From NCBI GenBank assembly GCA_049334165.1, contig JBEGHD010000004.1: a stretch of DNA of 64,000 nt; one strand, 5' to 3'. The DNA comes from JBEGHD01 sp049334165 (GTDB lineage: Bacteria > Bacteroidota > Bacteroidia > Flavobacteriales_D > Sanyastnellaceae). This document shows positions 1 through 6,328 of the stretch, one piece after another (position 1 is the stretch's first letter; each line of letters starts with the position of its first letter). Under the pieces are notes generated by a model, which was not told the origin of the DNA, searched no databases, and saw nothing but the letters and a program-made list of their open reading frames with translations. Position numbers and translations under genes: made by a program.

Positions 1-1
1 T

Positions 2-1504
2 GCCGATGACATCATCGACCTCGAACTTGAGAAAATCGATGCGATCATTAATAAAATCGAAAAAGACCCAGAAACTGAAGAAATCAAAAGAACTGAGCTC
101 GACCTCTGGAACAAGATTCGCAAAATGTGCATCAACGGTCGCAGAACCGGAATTGGTATCACTGGTGAAGGAGATATGATGGCTGCACTCGGAATTCGCT
201 ACGGGTCTGAGGAGTCTATCGAGTTTGCAGAGAAAGTTCACAAAACACTAGCTGTTTCAGTTTACCGCGGATCAGTTAACCTCGCTAAAGACAGAGGTGC
301 ATTTGGAGTATTCGATTGGAAAAAAGAAGTTGATAATCCATTCCTTCAGCGTCTGGACGATGCAGAGCCTGGTTTGCTTGACGACATGAAAAAGTACGGT
401 CGTAGAAATATTGCCGCACTCACCATCGCGCCAACGGGAACCACCAGCTTGATGACGCAAACGACTTCGGGAATTGAGCCTGTTTTTATGGTGTCTTACA
501 AGCGCAGAAAGAAGATCAACCCGAACGACAAAAACGTGAGAACTGACTTCGTTGACGAAGTGGGTGATCACTGGCAAGAATTTGCTGTGTTCCACCACCA
601 GTTTGCAAAATGGCTGGAAAGCAAAGGCTACGAGCTCGATGAAGTTCGCCACTGGCCAGAAGAAAAGCTGAACGAACTCATTGAAAAATCTCCCTATCAT
701 GGAGCTACAGCTCGTGATGTTGATTGGGTAAACAAGGTTCGCCTTCAGGGAACTGTTCAAAAATGGGTAGATCACTCAATTAGTGTAACTGTGAACATCC
801 CGGAAGATATCACCGAAGAAAAAGTAGGTGAGATCTACCAAACTGGATGGGAAAGTGGATGTAAAGGAATCACCGTGTACCGCGAAGGTTCCCGTTCTGG
901 AGTTTTGGTTTCTGACCAAAAGAAAGACGTGGATGAAGAAGGAACTGTAGTAGAAACAAAAGCTCCTGAGCGTCCTAAGTCATTGGCTTCTGACGTGGTT
1001 CGTTTTAATAACAATTCGGAGAAGTGGATTGCCGTGGTTGGATTGCTCAATGATCGTCCTTACGAAGTATTCACGGGTAGAGCAGAAGACTCTTTCCACT
1101 TGCCGAGCTCAGTGAAAGAAGGATACGTGATCAAGAACCGCGATGAAGAAACAGGCAAGAGCCGCTACGACTTCCGCTACCAGGACAAAGACGGCTACTG
1201 TGTGACTATCGAAGGTCTTTCGCGCTCGTTCGATCCGGTTTTCTGGAACTACGCGAAACTGATCAGCGGTGTACTTCGTCACGGAATGCCATTGTTGGAC
1301 GTGGTTCACATGGTCGACAACCTGCACCTGAATGACGAGTCGCTGAACACGTGGAAAAACGGTGTGATCAGAGCTTTGAAAAAATACATCCCAACGGGAA
1401 CTAAAGTAGAAGGCTCAACCTGCCCACAGTGTGGTGAAGAGTCGTTGGTTTATGAAGAGGGGTGTCTGAACTGTAAGAGCTGCGGGCACAGCAAATGTTC
1501 TTAA
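2..1504 (+). CDS. nrdJ: Adenosylcobalamin-dependent (class II) ribonucleotide reductase, C-terminal part
   Basis: Class II ribonucleotide reductase makes deoxyribonucleotides from ribonucleotides using a B12-derived thiyl radical. The reading frame is open from base 2, so the gene is cut by the window edge; the first internal ATG (125) is not the start, because the coding sequence upstream of it continues the protein (…LWNKIRKMCINGRR). Visible family features are the loop APTGTTS near residue 140 of the visible part and the SGIEP motif just after it. The extreme C-terminus is cysteine-rich (CPQCG … CLNCKSCGHSKC), the zinc-ribbon-like tail typical of NrdJ that reduces the active-site disulfide. 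There is no neighbouring nrdAB. The stop at 1504 is followed almost at once by a long palindrome and then a terminator. Confident family call; the N-terminal half is not visible. Confidence 0.93.
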   Translation, partial: ADDIIDLELEKIDAIINKIEKDPETEEIKRTELDLWNKIRKMCINGRRTGIGITGEGDMMAALGIRYGSEESIEFAEKVHKTLAVSVYRGSVNLAKDRGAFGVFDWKKEVDNPFLQRLDDAEPGLLDDMKKYGRRNIAALTIAPTGTTSLMTQTTSGIEPVFMVSYKRRKKINPNDKNVRTDFVDEVGDHWQEFAVFHHQFAKWLESKGYELDEVRHWPEEKLNELIEKSPYHGATARDVDWVNKVRLQGTVQKWVDHSISVTVNIPEDITEEKVGEIYQTGWESGCKGITVYREGSRSGVLVSDQKKDVDEEGTVVETKAPERPKSLASDVVRFNNNSEKWIAVVGLLNDRPYEVFTGRAEDSFHLPSSVKEGYVIKNRDEETGKSRYDFRYQDKDGYCVTIEGLSRSFDPVFWNYAKLISGVLRHGMPLLDVVHMVDNLHLNDESLNTWKNGVIRALKKYIPTGTKVEGSTCPQCGEESLVYEEGCLNCKSCGHSKCS

Positions 1505-1623
1505 AAGCTGGCTATGAAATCCTCTAGCTGCGTTACACTCGATCAGCTAATGCTCATTTACTAAGGTAAACTGCGCTTTGCTGATCTTCGCAAGCCTTGC
1601 TAAAAAATTTCATATCTCAGCTT
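1505..1623. repeat. Long imperfect palindrome after nrdJ
   Basis: Nested inverted repeats fold about 119 bp into one long hairpin. The outer arms are AAGCTG (1505-1510) with CAGCTT (1618-1623) and TATGAAAT (1513-1520) with ATTTCATA (1607-1614). The middle arms are TAGC (1525-1528) with GCTA (1599-1602) and TGCG (1529-1532) with CGCA (1589-1592). The inner arms are GATCAGC (1541-1547) with GCTGATC (1580-1586) and TTTAC (1557-1561) with GTAAA (1566-1570). It codes for nothing and lies directly behind the stop codon. It resembles a dispersed palindromic (REP/MITE-like) element, but no second copy is present in this window. Confidence 0.6.
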
Positions 1624-1654
1624 CACTCGAAAAAAAGAGATGAATGAATGACAG

Positions 1655-1698
1655 AAAACCGGCCTTGGATTTAGTTCCAGGGCCGGTTTTTCTTTTTT
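1655..1698 (+). terminator. Rho-independent terminator of nrdJ
   Basis: The stem AAAACCGGCC (1655-1664) pairs with GGCCGGTTTT (1681-1690) around a 16-nt loop and is followed by a T-rich tract (TTCTTTTTT). It ends the nrdJ transcript downstream of the palindrome. Confidence 0.88.
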
Positions 1699-1801
1699 AC
1701 GAAGTGTCTGTCGAAACTTCAAGGCAACTTATATTTTTAAATTGACCAGGGCTAAGGGTTTCTGTCCAAAGTAGGAAAAGCCAATAAATCCTGATTCAAT
1801 T

Positions 1802-1832
1802 CTTTTTACCTCAACTCAACCCGCTACTTTTG
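1802..1832 (+). promoter_or_regulatory. Bacteroidota-type promoter for the PLP decarboxylase gene
   Basis: The -7 element TACTTTTG (1825-1832) matches TAnnTTTG. A TTTT tract (1802-1805), a variant of the -33 TTTG, lies exactly 19 nt upstream. The predicted transcript start is about 1837, giving an 18-nt leader before the ATG at 1855. Confidence 0.65.
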
Positions 1833-1854
1833 CAAAAAATAAAATTGTAGCACA

Positions 1855-3078
1855 ATGAGTAAGTGGAAAAAGCTGAGTAAAGATGAGATCAACAAACGCG
1901 TTTTTGAAGCCCTTGACAAGAACGTAGACTTTTTTGACGAAAACCCACTGGGAATTCCAGGTTCGCACCTCGATAATCAGGTTTTTTATCAGGATGCACC
2001 ATTCCTAAAAGACGCTCCATTCCTCTCCACACTCATTCACAACCCAAACCACATCGGCTGCCACACCCTGGGAAAATCCGAATCTTTTTTCAGCGGAACA
2101 CAGGAGATTGAACGCGAGCTCATAGCCCTTTGCTCCGAAAATATTTTGAATGGCGATGAAGGACAGTTTGACGGCTACGTTGCCTCTGGAGGAACCGAAG
2201 CCAACATGCAGGCCATCTGGATTTACCGAAACTTTTTTAGAGAAGAGAAAAATGCAAAGCACGAAGAAATTTGCATTCTATGCTCGCACGATTTTCACTA
2301 CTCCATGAGTAAGGCTGCCGATATTCTCGGAATTGGGATGGCAAGCGTGAAAGTGTCTGATGATGAAAGGAAACTGCTTCGCGATGATCTCGACCAGGTC
2401 ATTGAAAACAAGAAGCAAGAAGGGAAAAAATATTTCATCGTGGTGGCTAACATGATGACCACAATGTTTGGATCTGTTGACAATCCGCAGATTTACATCG
2501 ATGCTCTGCAAGCTACAGGTTGCGAGTTTAAACTCCACGTTGATGGAGCCTATGGAGGATTTGTTTATCCATTTACCAACCCCGACAATGAATTGGACTT
2601 TAGAAATCCACACGTGACTTCGGTGACGCTTGACGCTCACAAAATGGTTCAGGCGCCTTATGGAACAGGAATTTTCTTGATTAGAAAAGACTGGATGAAA
2701 TACGCCAACACCAAAGAAGCAAGTTATGTGGCGGGTGAGGATTACACCATGATTGGGAGTCGCTCTGGAGCTAACGCCATTGCAGTCTGGATGATTCTGA
2801 TGACCTACGGTCGCTATGGTTGGGAAGAGAAAATGCTGGTTTTGATGAAAAGAACTTCGTGGCTCGTTGAGCAACTGGATGAAGCTAAAATCCGCTATTA
2901 CAGAAACCCGTGCTCAAATATCGTTACAATTCGCTCTGAGTTTGTGACTCCCGAGATTGCCGATGAGTTCGGTCTGGTACCGGACGATCACAACAAGCCT
3001 AATTGGTACAAGGTGGTACTGATGCCACATGTTACGATAGAGAAGTTGATTCCTTTGGTGGAAAAGCTGAAGGGATAA
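1855..3078 (+). CDS. PLP-dependent group II decarboxylase-family enzyme
   Basis: A 407-residue cytosolic fold-type I pyridoxal-phosphate enzyme of the group II amino-acid decarboxylase family (glutamate, histidine, tyrosine and aspartate decarboxylase relatives). The motif HVDGAYGGF around residues 228-236 supplies the PLP-binding aspartate. The sequence LDAHKM places the Schiff-base lysine at residue 263. TxATxAN-type entries in databases are often mislabelled aspartate aminotransferase. The N-terminal substrate-pocket region (HNPNHIGCHTLG) and the glycine-rich SGGTEANMQA stretch that holds the cofactor phosphate are also clear. The substrate cannot be read from the sequence. The gene is monocistronic with its own promoter. 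The length fits compact histidine/tyrosine decarboxylase-like members rather than classical GadB (about 466 residues). Confidence 0.82.
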   Translation: MSKWKKLSKDEINKRVFEALDKNVDFFDENPLGIPGSHLDNQVFYQDAPFLKDAPFLSTLIHNPNHIGCHTLGKSESFFSGTQEIERELIALCSENILNGDEGQFDGYVASGGTEANMQAIWIYRNFFREEKNAKHEEICILCSHDFHYSMSKAADILGIGMASVKVSDDERKLLRDDLDQVIENKKQEGKKYFIVVANMMTTMFGSVDNPQIYIDALQATGCEFKLHVDGAYGGFVYPFTNPDNELDFRNPHVTSVTLDAHKMVQAPYGTGIFLIRKDWMKYANTKEASYVAGEDYTMIGSRSGANAIAVWMILMTYGRYGWEEKMLVLMKRTSWLVEQLDEAKIRYYRNPCSNIVTIRSEFVTPEIADEFGLVPDDHNKPNWYKVVLMPHVTIEKLIPLVEKLKG

Positions 3079-3084
3079 ATTCCA

Positions 3085-3156
3085 AGCACCAAACTCCAAA
3101 AAACAAGCAACAAGCACCCAAATCCCAAATAACAAGCACCAAATAGCAAATTTCAA
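3085..3156 (+). repeat. CAAAT-rich degenerate repeat tract upstream of the four-helix-bundle gene
   Basis: About 70 bp made of variants of CAAGCACCAAAT and CCCAAATAACAA. Its end, AAATAGCAAATTTCAA (3141-3156), is an inverted match (15 of 16) to TTGGAATTTGCTATTT (3649-3664) on the far side of the next gene. Together the two tracts bracket the four-helix-bundle ORF. Confidence 0.6.
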
Positions 3157-3260
3157 GCGCCATATTTGAAATGTTAAACTCTAAGAGCTTTTCGTGGGGG
3201 GGGGTATCTTGCTGAAGATCATTACTTTTAAGAGTTCTTAACTCACTAAACACTAACTCT

Positions 3261-3617
3261 ATGAGCAAAAAGTATGATCTGGAAGAGCGAACCTTTCTGT
3301 TTGCCAAAGACGTGAGGTGTCTTGTTCGTTCACTGCCAGGAAACACCGTAAATTTTGAAGATGGAAAACAGTTAGTTCGGGCATCAGGAAGTGTTGGAGC
3401 TAATTACATTGAAGCGAATGAAAAGTTAGGCCAGAAAGATTTTTTGATGAGGGCGAAGATTTCCAGGAAGGAAGCAAAGGAATGCATATTCTTTTTAAGG
3501 CTACTTCTCGAAGGAAATGAAAAACACCATGTGGAAATTTCCAGATTGATGCAGGAAGCCAATGAACTGAAGAATATTCTTTCTGCAATAATTAGAAATA
3601 CGGAAATGAAAGAATAG
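3261..3617 (+). CDS. Four-helix bundle protein (S23/Avd-like family)
   Basis: A 118-residue all-helical protein of the family first seen as ORFs in 23S rRNA intervening sequences (four helix bundle protein, S23). Diagnostic segments are the central RASGSVGANYIEANEK and FLMRAKISRKEAKEC, followed by helix 4 with LMQEANELKNILSAII. The fold is shared with Avd, the accessory protein of diversity-generating retroelements, which binds nucleic acid; no reverse transcriptase or variable repeat is present here. The gene stands alone, not inside an rRNA gene, and is flanked by the inverted CAAAT-type repeats. A run of nine G (3196-3204) lies 56 bp before the start. Function is unknown. The family call is secure; mobility is only an inference from the flanking repeats. 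Confidence 0.82.
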   Translation: MSKKYDLEERTFLFAKDVRCLVRSLPGNTVNFEDGKQLVRASGSVGANYIEANEKLGQKDFLMRAKISRKEAKECIFFLRLLLEGNEKHHVEISRLMQEANELKNILSAIIRNTEMKE

Positions 3618-3640
3618 CATTCGACAAAGTGCTTCCGGCT

Positions 3641-3680
3641 CTGTTGATTTGGAATTTGCTATTTGAGATTTGGAATTTTA
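3641..3680 (+). repeat. Inverted counterpart of the CAAAT repeat tract
   Basis: The core TTGGAATTTGCTATTT (3649-3664) is the reverse complement, with one mismatch, of the end of the upstream tract, and is followed by GAGATTTGGAATTT in the same style. It closes the bracket around the four-helix-bundle gene. Confidence 0.55.
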
Positions 3681-3742
3681 TTAATCAGCTAGGCAATTCA
3701 GAAGTTCCAGTTTTATTATTTACTGGATCTCCAATCTTCCTC

Positions 3743-3750
3743 TAATTTTG
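3743..3750 (+). promoter_or_regulatory. -7 element four bases before a start codon (leaderless candidate)
   Basis: TAATTTTG matches TAnnTTTG exactly and is separated from the ATG at 3755 by only CCCC. The expected transcript start coincides with the A of the start codon. No clear -33 box is seen. Confidence 0.55.
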
Positions 3751-3754
3751 CCCC

Positions 3755-4393
3755 ATGGAAATAGAAATCACTGTCTTTAGTGTCCTGGATATTTTAGGAA
3801 CTCTGGCTTTTGCCGTGTCGGGAGCTACTTTGGCGATCAAGAAGAAGTTCGACATCTTTGGTGTTTTTGTGCTTGCTTTTGTTACAGCGATTGGTGGTGG
3901 TACGGTGAGAGATGCGCTAATTGGCAGCACTCCAGTCGACTGGATGGACAACAGCATTTTGATCATTACCATTGTGACAGGTGCGCTTTTAAGTTTACTG
4001 TTCAACACCGCCATGAATAAAATGAATTACTTCGTTTATCTTTTTGATGCTGCAGGTTTGGGACTTTTTACGGTAGCCGGTATAGAAAAAGGCATGAGCT
4101 ACGATCTGAATATTTTTATTTGTATCGCTTTGGGAACTATTTCTGCAACTTTTGGAGGTTTGATTCGAGACATCATCACCGGAGAAAAACCCATGCTCCT
4201 CACGAGGAAAGAAATTTACGCCATTGCGAGCGCAGCCGGTGGTGGTTTGTATTTTTCATTGTACTATCTGGATGTGCCAAAAGGAATCTACGTACCGCTG
4301 TCGATCATCTTTGTTTTTGTGGTTCGACACATAACACATCGCTACAAAATCACACTACCGATTGTAGATGAAAACGGTAAGTGGAACTGGTAA
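3755..4393 (+). CDS. Trimeric intracellular cation channel (TRIC/UPF0126) family protein
   Basis: A 212-residue inner-membrane protein of the TRIC/YadS family (two tandem UPF0126 repeats, seven membrane helices), whose characterised members are monovalent-cation channels. The first repeat shows the hallmark GTLAFAVSGATLAIKK and GGGTVRDALIG, and the second repeat shows DAAGLGLFTVAGIEKG and TFGGLIRDIITGE. The two glycine-rich GG-x-RD motifs kink the pore helices. The start is fixed by the hydrophobic first helix beginning at residue 8; there is no nearby alternative ATG. The gene is transcribed toward the SatD/DUF3307 pair, with 8 bp between the convergent stops, and probably has its own promoter. 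Confidence 0.9.
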   Translation: MEIEITVFSVLDILGTLAFAVSGATLAIKKKFDIFGVFVLAFVTAIGGGTVRDALIGSTPVDWMDNSILIITIVTGALLSLLFNTAMNKMNYFVYLFDAAGLGLFTVAGIEKGMSYDLNIFICIALGTISATFGGLIRDIITGEKPMLLTRKEIYAIASAAGGGLYFSLYYLDVPKGIYVPLSIIFVFVVRHITHRYKITLPIVDENGKWNW

Positions 4394-4401
4394 TTTTATG
4401 T

Positions 4402-5127
4402 TTAAGCTATTATTGAAATGATCAGTTTTAACTTGTTGTAAACAAGACCGATAAAAATAGCTATACCAAAACTCAGTAAGGTTCCGATAAGAATGTACTC
4501 TGTTAGCTTTCTGTCCTTTGCCCGAGTGAGGTCTCCAAAGCGAAAAATGGATTTAGCCGCCAACAAAAATCCAATTCCTGCCCAGTAATTCATCGCCACG
4601 AAACCGAAGACAAAGAGTCGCTCCAACATACCGATGTATTTGCCGGCATCAGGTAGCGATTCGCCTTCCTGCTCTTCAGAGATCATCCACCGGGATGTCA
4701 GAACTCTCATTACCACTCCTGAGGCAAAAGTGACTGTGAGAAGAGCCAGGGTCAACAGCAATGTTTGTGGGTTCAAGAAGTTTTGATAGGGAATAGAAAA
4801 TTGGAAATAGTAGCTGATTACGAGCAGAATCACCGCAATGTGAGCGACTTGATCTGCAAAAAACAACCAGCGTCCATTGAAACGTTGCAACTCCAGTTTG
4901 AGCCAATCGATGAGCAAGTGCGAAACTACGATCACAGCAATTCCAATTGCATACTCAAGACTGAATTTGAGCAGGACCAGCAACAGAGCAAGGTGCACCA
5001 GTCCGTGGAGCAGAAGGTAAGGAAACCTGGTTTTGCGATCTTTCTTTTTCTCAACCCACTTATCAGGCTGCAGCACGAAATCGCCTAGAACATGAGCCAG
5101 AAGTAACTTGAGAAGTAGAGCAATCAT
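4402..5127 (-). CDS. DUF3307 membrane protein
   Basis: A 241-residue integral membrane protein of the DUF3307 family. The opening segment LLLAHVLGDFVLQPDKWV and the following LHGLVHLALLL are the conserved family block, and the second conserved histidine motif is SHLLIDWLK near residue 90. About six hydrophobic helices are visible. The histidine and aspartate residues inside helices suggest metal binding or proton handling, but no biochemical role is known to me. It begins inside the last codons of the SatD gene (4-bp ATGA overlap), so translation is coupled. SatD and DUF3307 genes are often neighbours in Bacteroidota, which points to a shared function. Confidence 0.85.
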   Translation of the reverse strand: MIALLLKLLLAHVLGDFVLQPDKWVEKKKDRKTRFPYLLLHGLVHLALLLVLLKFSLEYAIGIAVIVVSHLLIDWLKLELQRFNGRWLFFADQVAHIAVILLVISYYFQFSIPYQNFLNPQTLLLTLALLTVTFASGVVMRVLTSRWMISEEQEGESLPDAGKYIGMLERLFVFGFVAMNYWAGIGFLLAAKSIFRFGDLTRAKDRKLTEYILIGTLLSFGIAIFIGLVYNKLKLIISIIA

Positions 5128-5723
5128 AATTTTTCAACGAGTTTTTGAAATCGGTCATTAAGTAGCATCATCTCATCGTATCCGAGTCTTTTCAGGCTTT
5201 CACTGATGGTACTCTGCGATTTTTTCATTTTTTCTGAAAGTGCAGTTTGCGTCAACTCCGGGTTTTCGAGCACTACCTGCATAACGTGGCAAGCTGCGTT
5301 TGGCCATCGGTCGATCGTTAGAAGAGCTAGCTGAAAATACAAATTGATTTCTTCATTAGTGGCTTTATTTTCAGATCGAAATGCAAGTGTCTTCTTCTTC
5401 AGTTCCTCAAAGCATTGCCCTGAATGCACAAATGCAGTTCCGTTTGATTCGGTGATGTGATTGGCCTTGTGACTTTTCTGTCCAACGCCAATGGCCATGC
5501 GAATGTCGAGATGCTTGAACTGTTTGATCACAGCTTTCAGATAGAAAGCGCACGTTAGAGCTTCAGCTGGTTCGAGCTCTAGCTGAAAACTATCGCCCCG
5601 ATAGATTTCCCAGTTTTGAGGTGATGTACCGTAGCGGTTTAGTGCATCGTTAAGTGCTTCAGACCATTCATTTGGGTTGGCTTTCTGAGAGTTGATGATA
5701 TCTCCTGTGATAACTGCGATCAT
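5124..5723 (-). CDS. SatD-family protein with C-terminal helix-turn-helix, probable autoregulator
   Basis: A 199-residue protein. The N-terminal SatD domain begins MIAVITGDIINSQ and continues with IYRGDSFQLEL and DIRMAIGVG, a cyclase-like ferredoxin-type fold by appearance. The C-terminal 60 residues read as a winged HTH (LTQTALSEKMKKSQSTISESLKRLG). The start at 5723 is chosen because the SatD family begins with this ITGDI segment; the frame stays open to 5828, but that extension would run through the operator array. It is translationally coupled to DUF3307. Immediately upstream lie four evenly spaced dyads covering a likely promoter, so I infer that the HTH binds them and represses its own operon. 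The Sat name comes from acid tolerance in Streptococcus; the ligand is unknown. Confidence 0.85.
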   Translation of the reverse strand: MIAVITGDIINSQKANPNEWSEALNDALNRYGTSPQNWEIYRGDSFQLELEPAEALTCAFYLKAVIKQFKHLDIRMAIGVGQKSHKANHITESNGTAFVHSGQCFEELKKKTLAFRSENKATNEEINLYFQLALLTIDRWPNAACHVMQVVLENPELTQTALSEKMKKSQSTISESLKRLGYDEMMLLNDRFQKLVEKL

Positions 5724-5735
5724 ATTTTTTTTGAT

Positions 5736-5839
5736 TATCGTTTGAGGATACGATATCGTCAAATATCGATTAAATAAGCGATAAACGCAAGTATCGTTGT
5801 ATAAGACGATAATATTGGATTTCGGCAAAAAAGCCGATA
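5736..5839 (-). promoter_or_regulatory. Periodic operator array with embedded promoter upstream of satD
   Basis: Four 20-bp dyads of the form TATCGT-N8-ACGATA start at 5736, 5764, 5792 and 5820, an exact 28-bp pitch, and their half-sites fall every 14 bp. Units 1 and 3 are perfect, unit 2 is TATCGA/GCGATA and unit 4 is TTTCGG/CCGATA. A minus-strand promoter is embedded: -33 CTTG (5791-5788) and, 20 nt on, the -7 GATATTTG (5767-5760), one mismatch from TAnnTTTG. Dyads 1 to 3 overlap or border it. The last dyad ends 6 bp from the stop of the 5846-6298 gene. Confidence 0.75.
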
Positions 5840-5845
5840 CTTTAC

Positions 5846-6298
5846 TTAACCGATGATTAGATTCACCAGATCGACCAGGACAAAGGCTACCCAGATGACC
5901 ATAAAACTAATCCAACGATTGAGGTTTTCGTGATGACGAAAAAGAATGATTGCGAATAGAAAGAGAGGAACAATCATCAGAGCCAGGATCCAGGAAGTGC
6001 CAGGTGCGTGAAAGTACTGCATCACCTGATAGGCAGTAAAAAGGAAGCCGAGTGAGCTAATAAATGCTTTTTCAATTCCAGTAATGTCCTTCATAGAAAT
6101 GCCATAGATTAGCGTGCAGAGTGCCATCGCCAACAGAAGCCAAAAACTGATATCGATTGCAATCACGGAAGGGACAAAGAAGGCCAGTACGGAAACCGCC
6201 AATCCAATAGTGATCACTTTGTGAAAGATGCCTCTGAAAGCAAAGCTCATCATAACACCAATCACAGACACGAGTGATAAAAACAAAAGCGATCCCAT
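5846..6298 (-). CDS. Small polytopic membrane protein, function unknown
   Basis: A 150-residue protein composed almost wholly of hydrophobic helices (about five: roughly residues 4-22, 30-62, 72-92, 103-122 and 130-149), with one short basic loop after helix 4 (FRHHENLNR). I do not recognise a family. Its -7 element TACATTTG lies four bases before the ATG, so its mRNA may be leaderless. It is divergent from the BCCT transporter gene, from which it is separated by only 30 bp, and lies upstream of satD with the operator array in between. Co-transcription with satD is possible because I see no terminator. Confidence 0.7.
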   Translation of the reverse strand: MGSLLFLSLVSVIGVMMSFAFRGIFHKVITIGLAVSVLAFFVPSVIAIDISFWLLLAMALCTLIYGISMKDITGIEKAFISSLGFLFTAYQVMQYFHAPGTSWILALMIVPLFLFAIILFRHHENLNRWISFMVIWVAFVLVDLVNLIIG

Positions 6299-6302
6299 TT
6301 TT

Positions 6303-6310
6303 CAAATGTA
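6303..6310 (-). promoter_or_regulatory. -7 element four bases before a start codon (minus strand, leaderless candidate)
   Basis: Read on the minus strand, TACATTTG (6310-6303) is an exact TAnnTTTG match followed by AAAA and the ATG at 6298. The gap of four bases equals that at 3743-3755. No convincing -33 box is seen. Confidence 0.55.
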
Positions 6311-6328
6311 GGTGAAAATGCGGGAGAG

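Noticed and set aside
2278..2874. Minus-strand ORF of 198 codons opposite the PLP decarboxylase
   Set aside because: Antisense shadow of a conserved enzyme; no recognisable motif or start signal.
3196..3204. Run of nine G upstream of the four-helix-bundle gene as a phase-variation switch
   Set aside because: It lies outside any ORF and 56 bp before the start, and I see no promoter with the run between its boxes. Possible but unsupported from one sequence.
5723..5828. Longer SatD start at 5828
   Set aside because: The extension would translate the operator array, lies upstream of the likely promoter, and is not part of the SatD domain, which begins at MIAVITGD.
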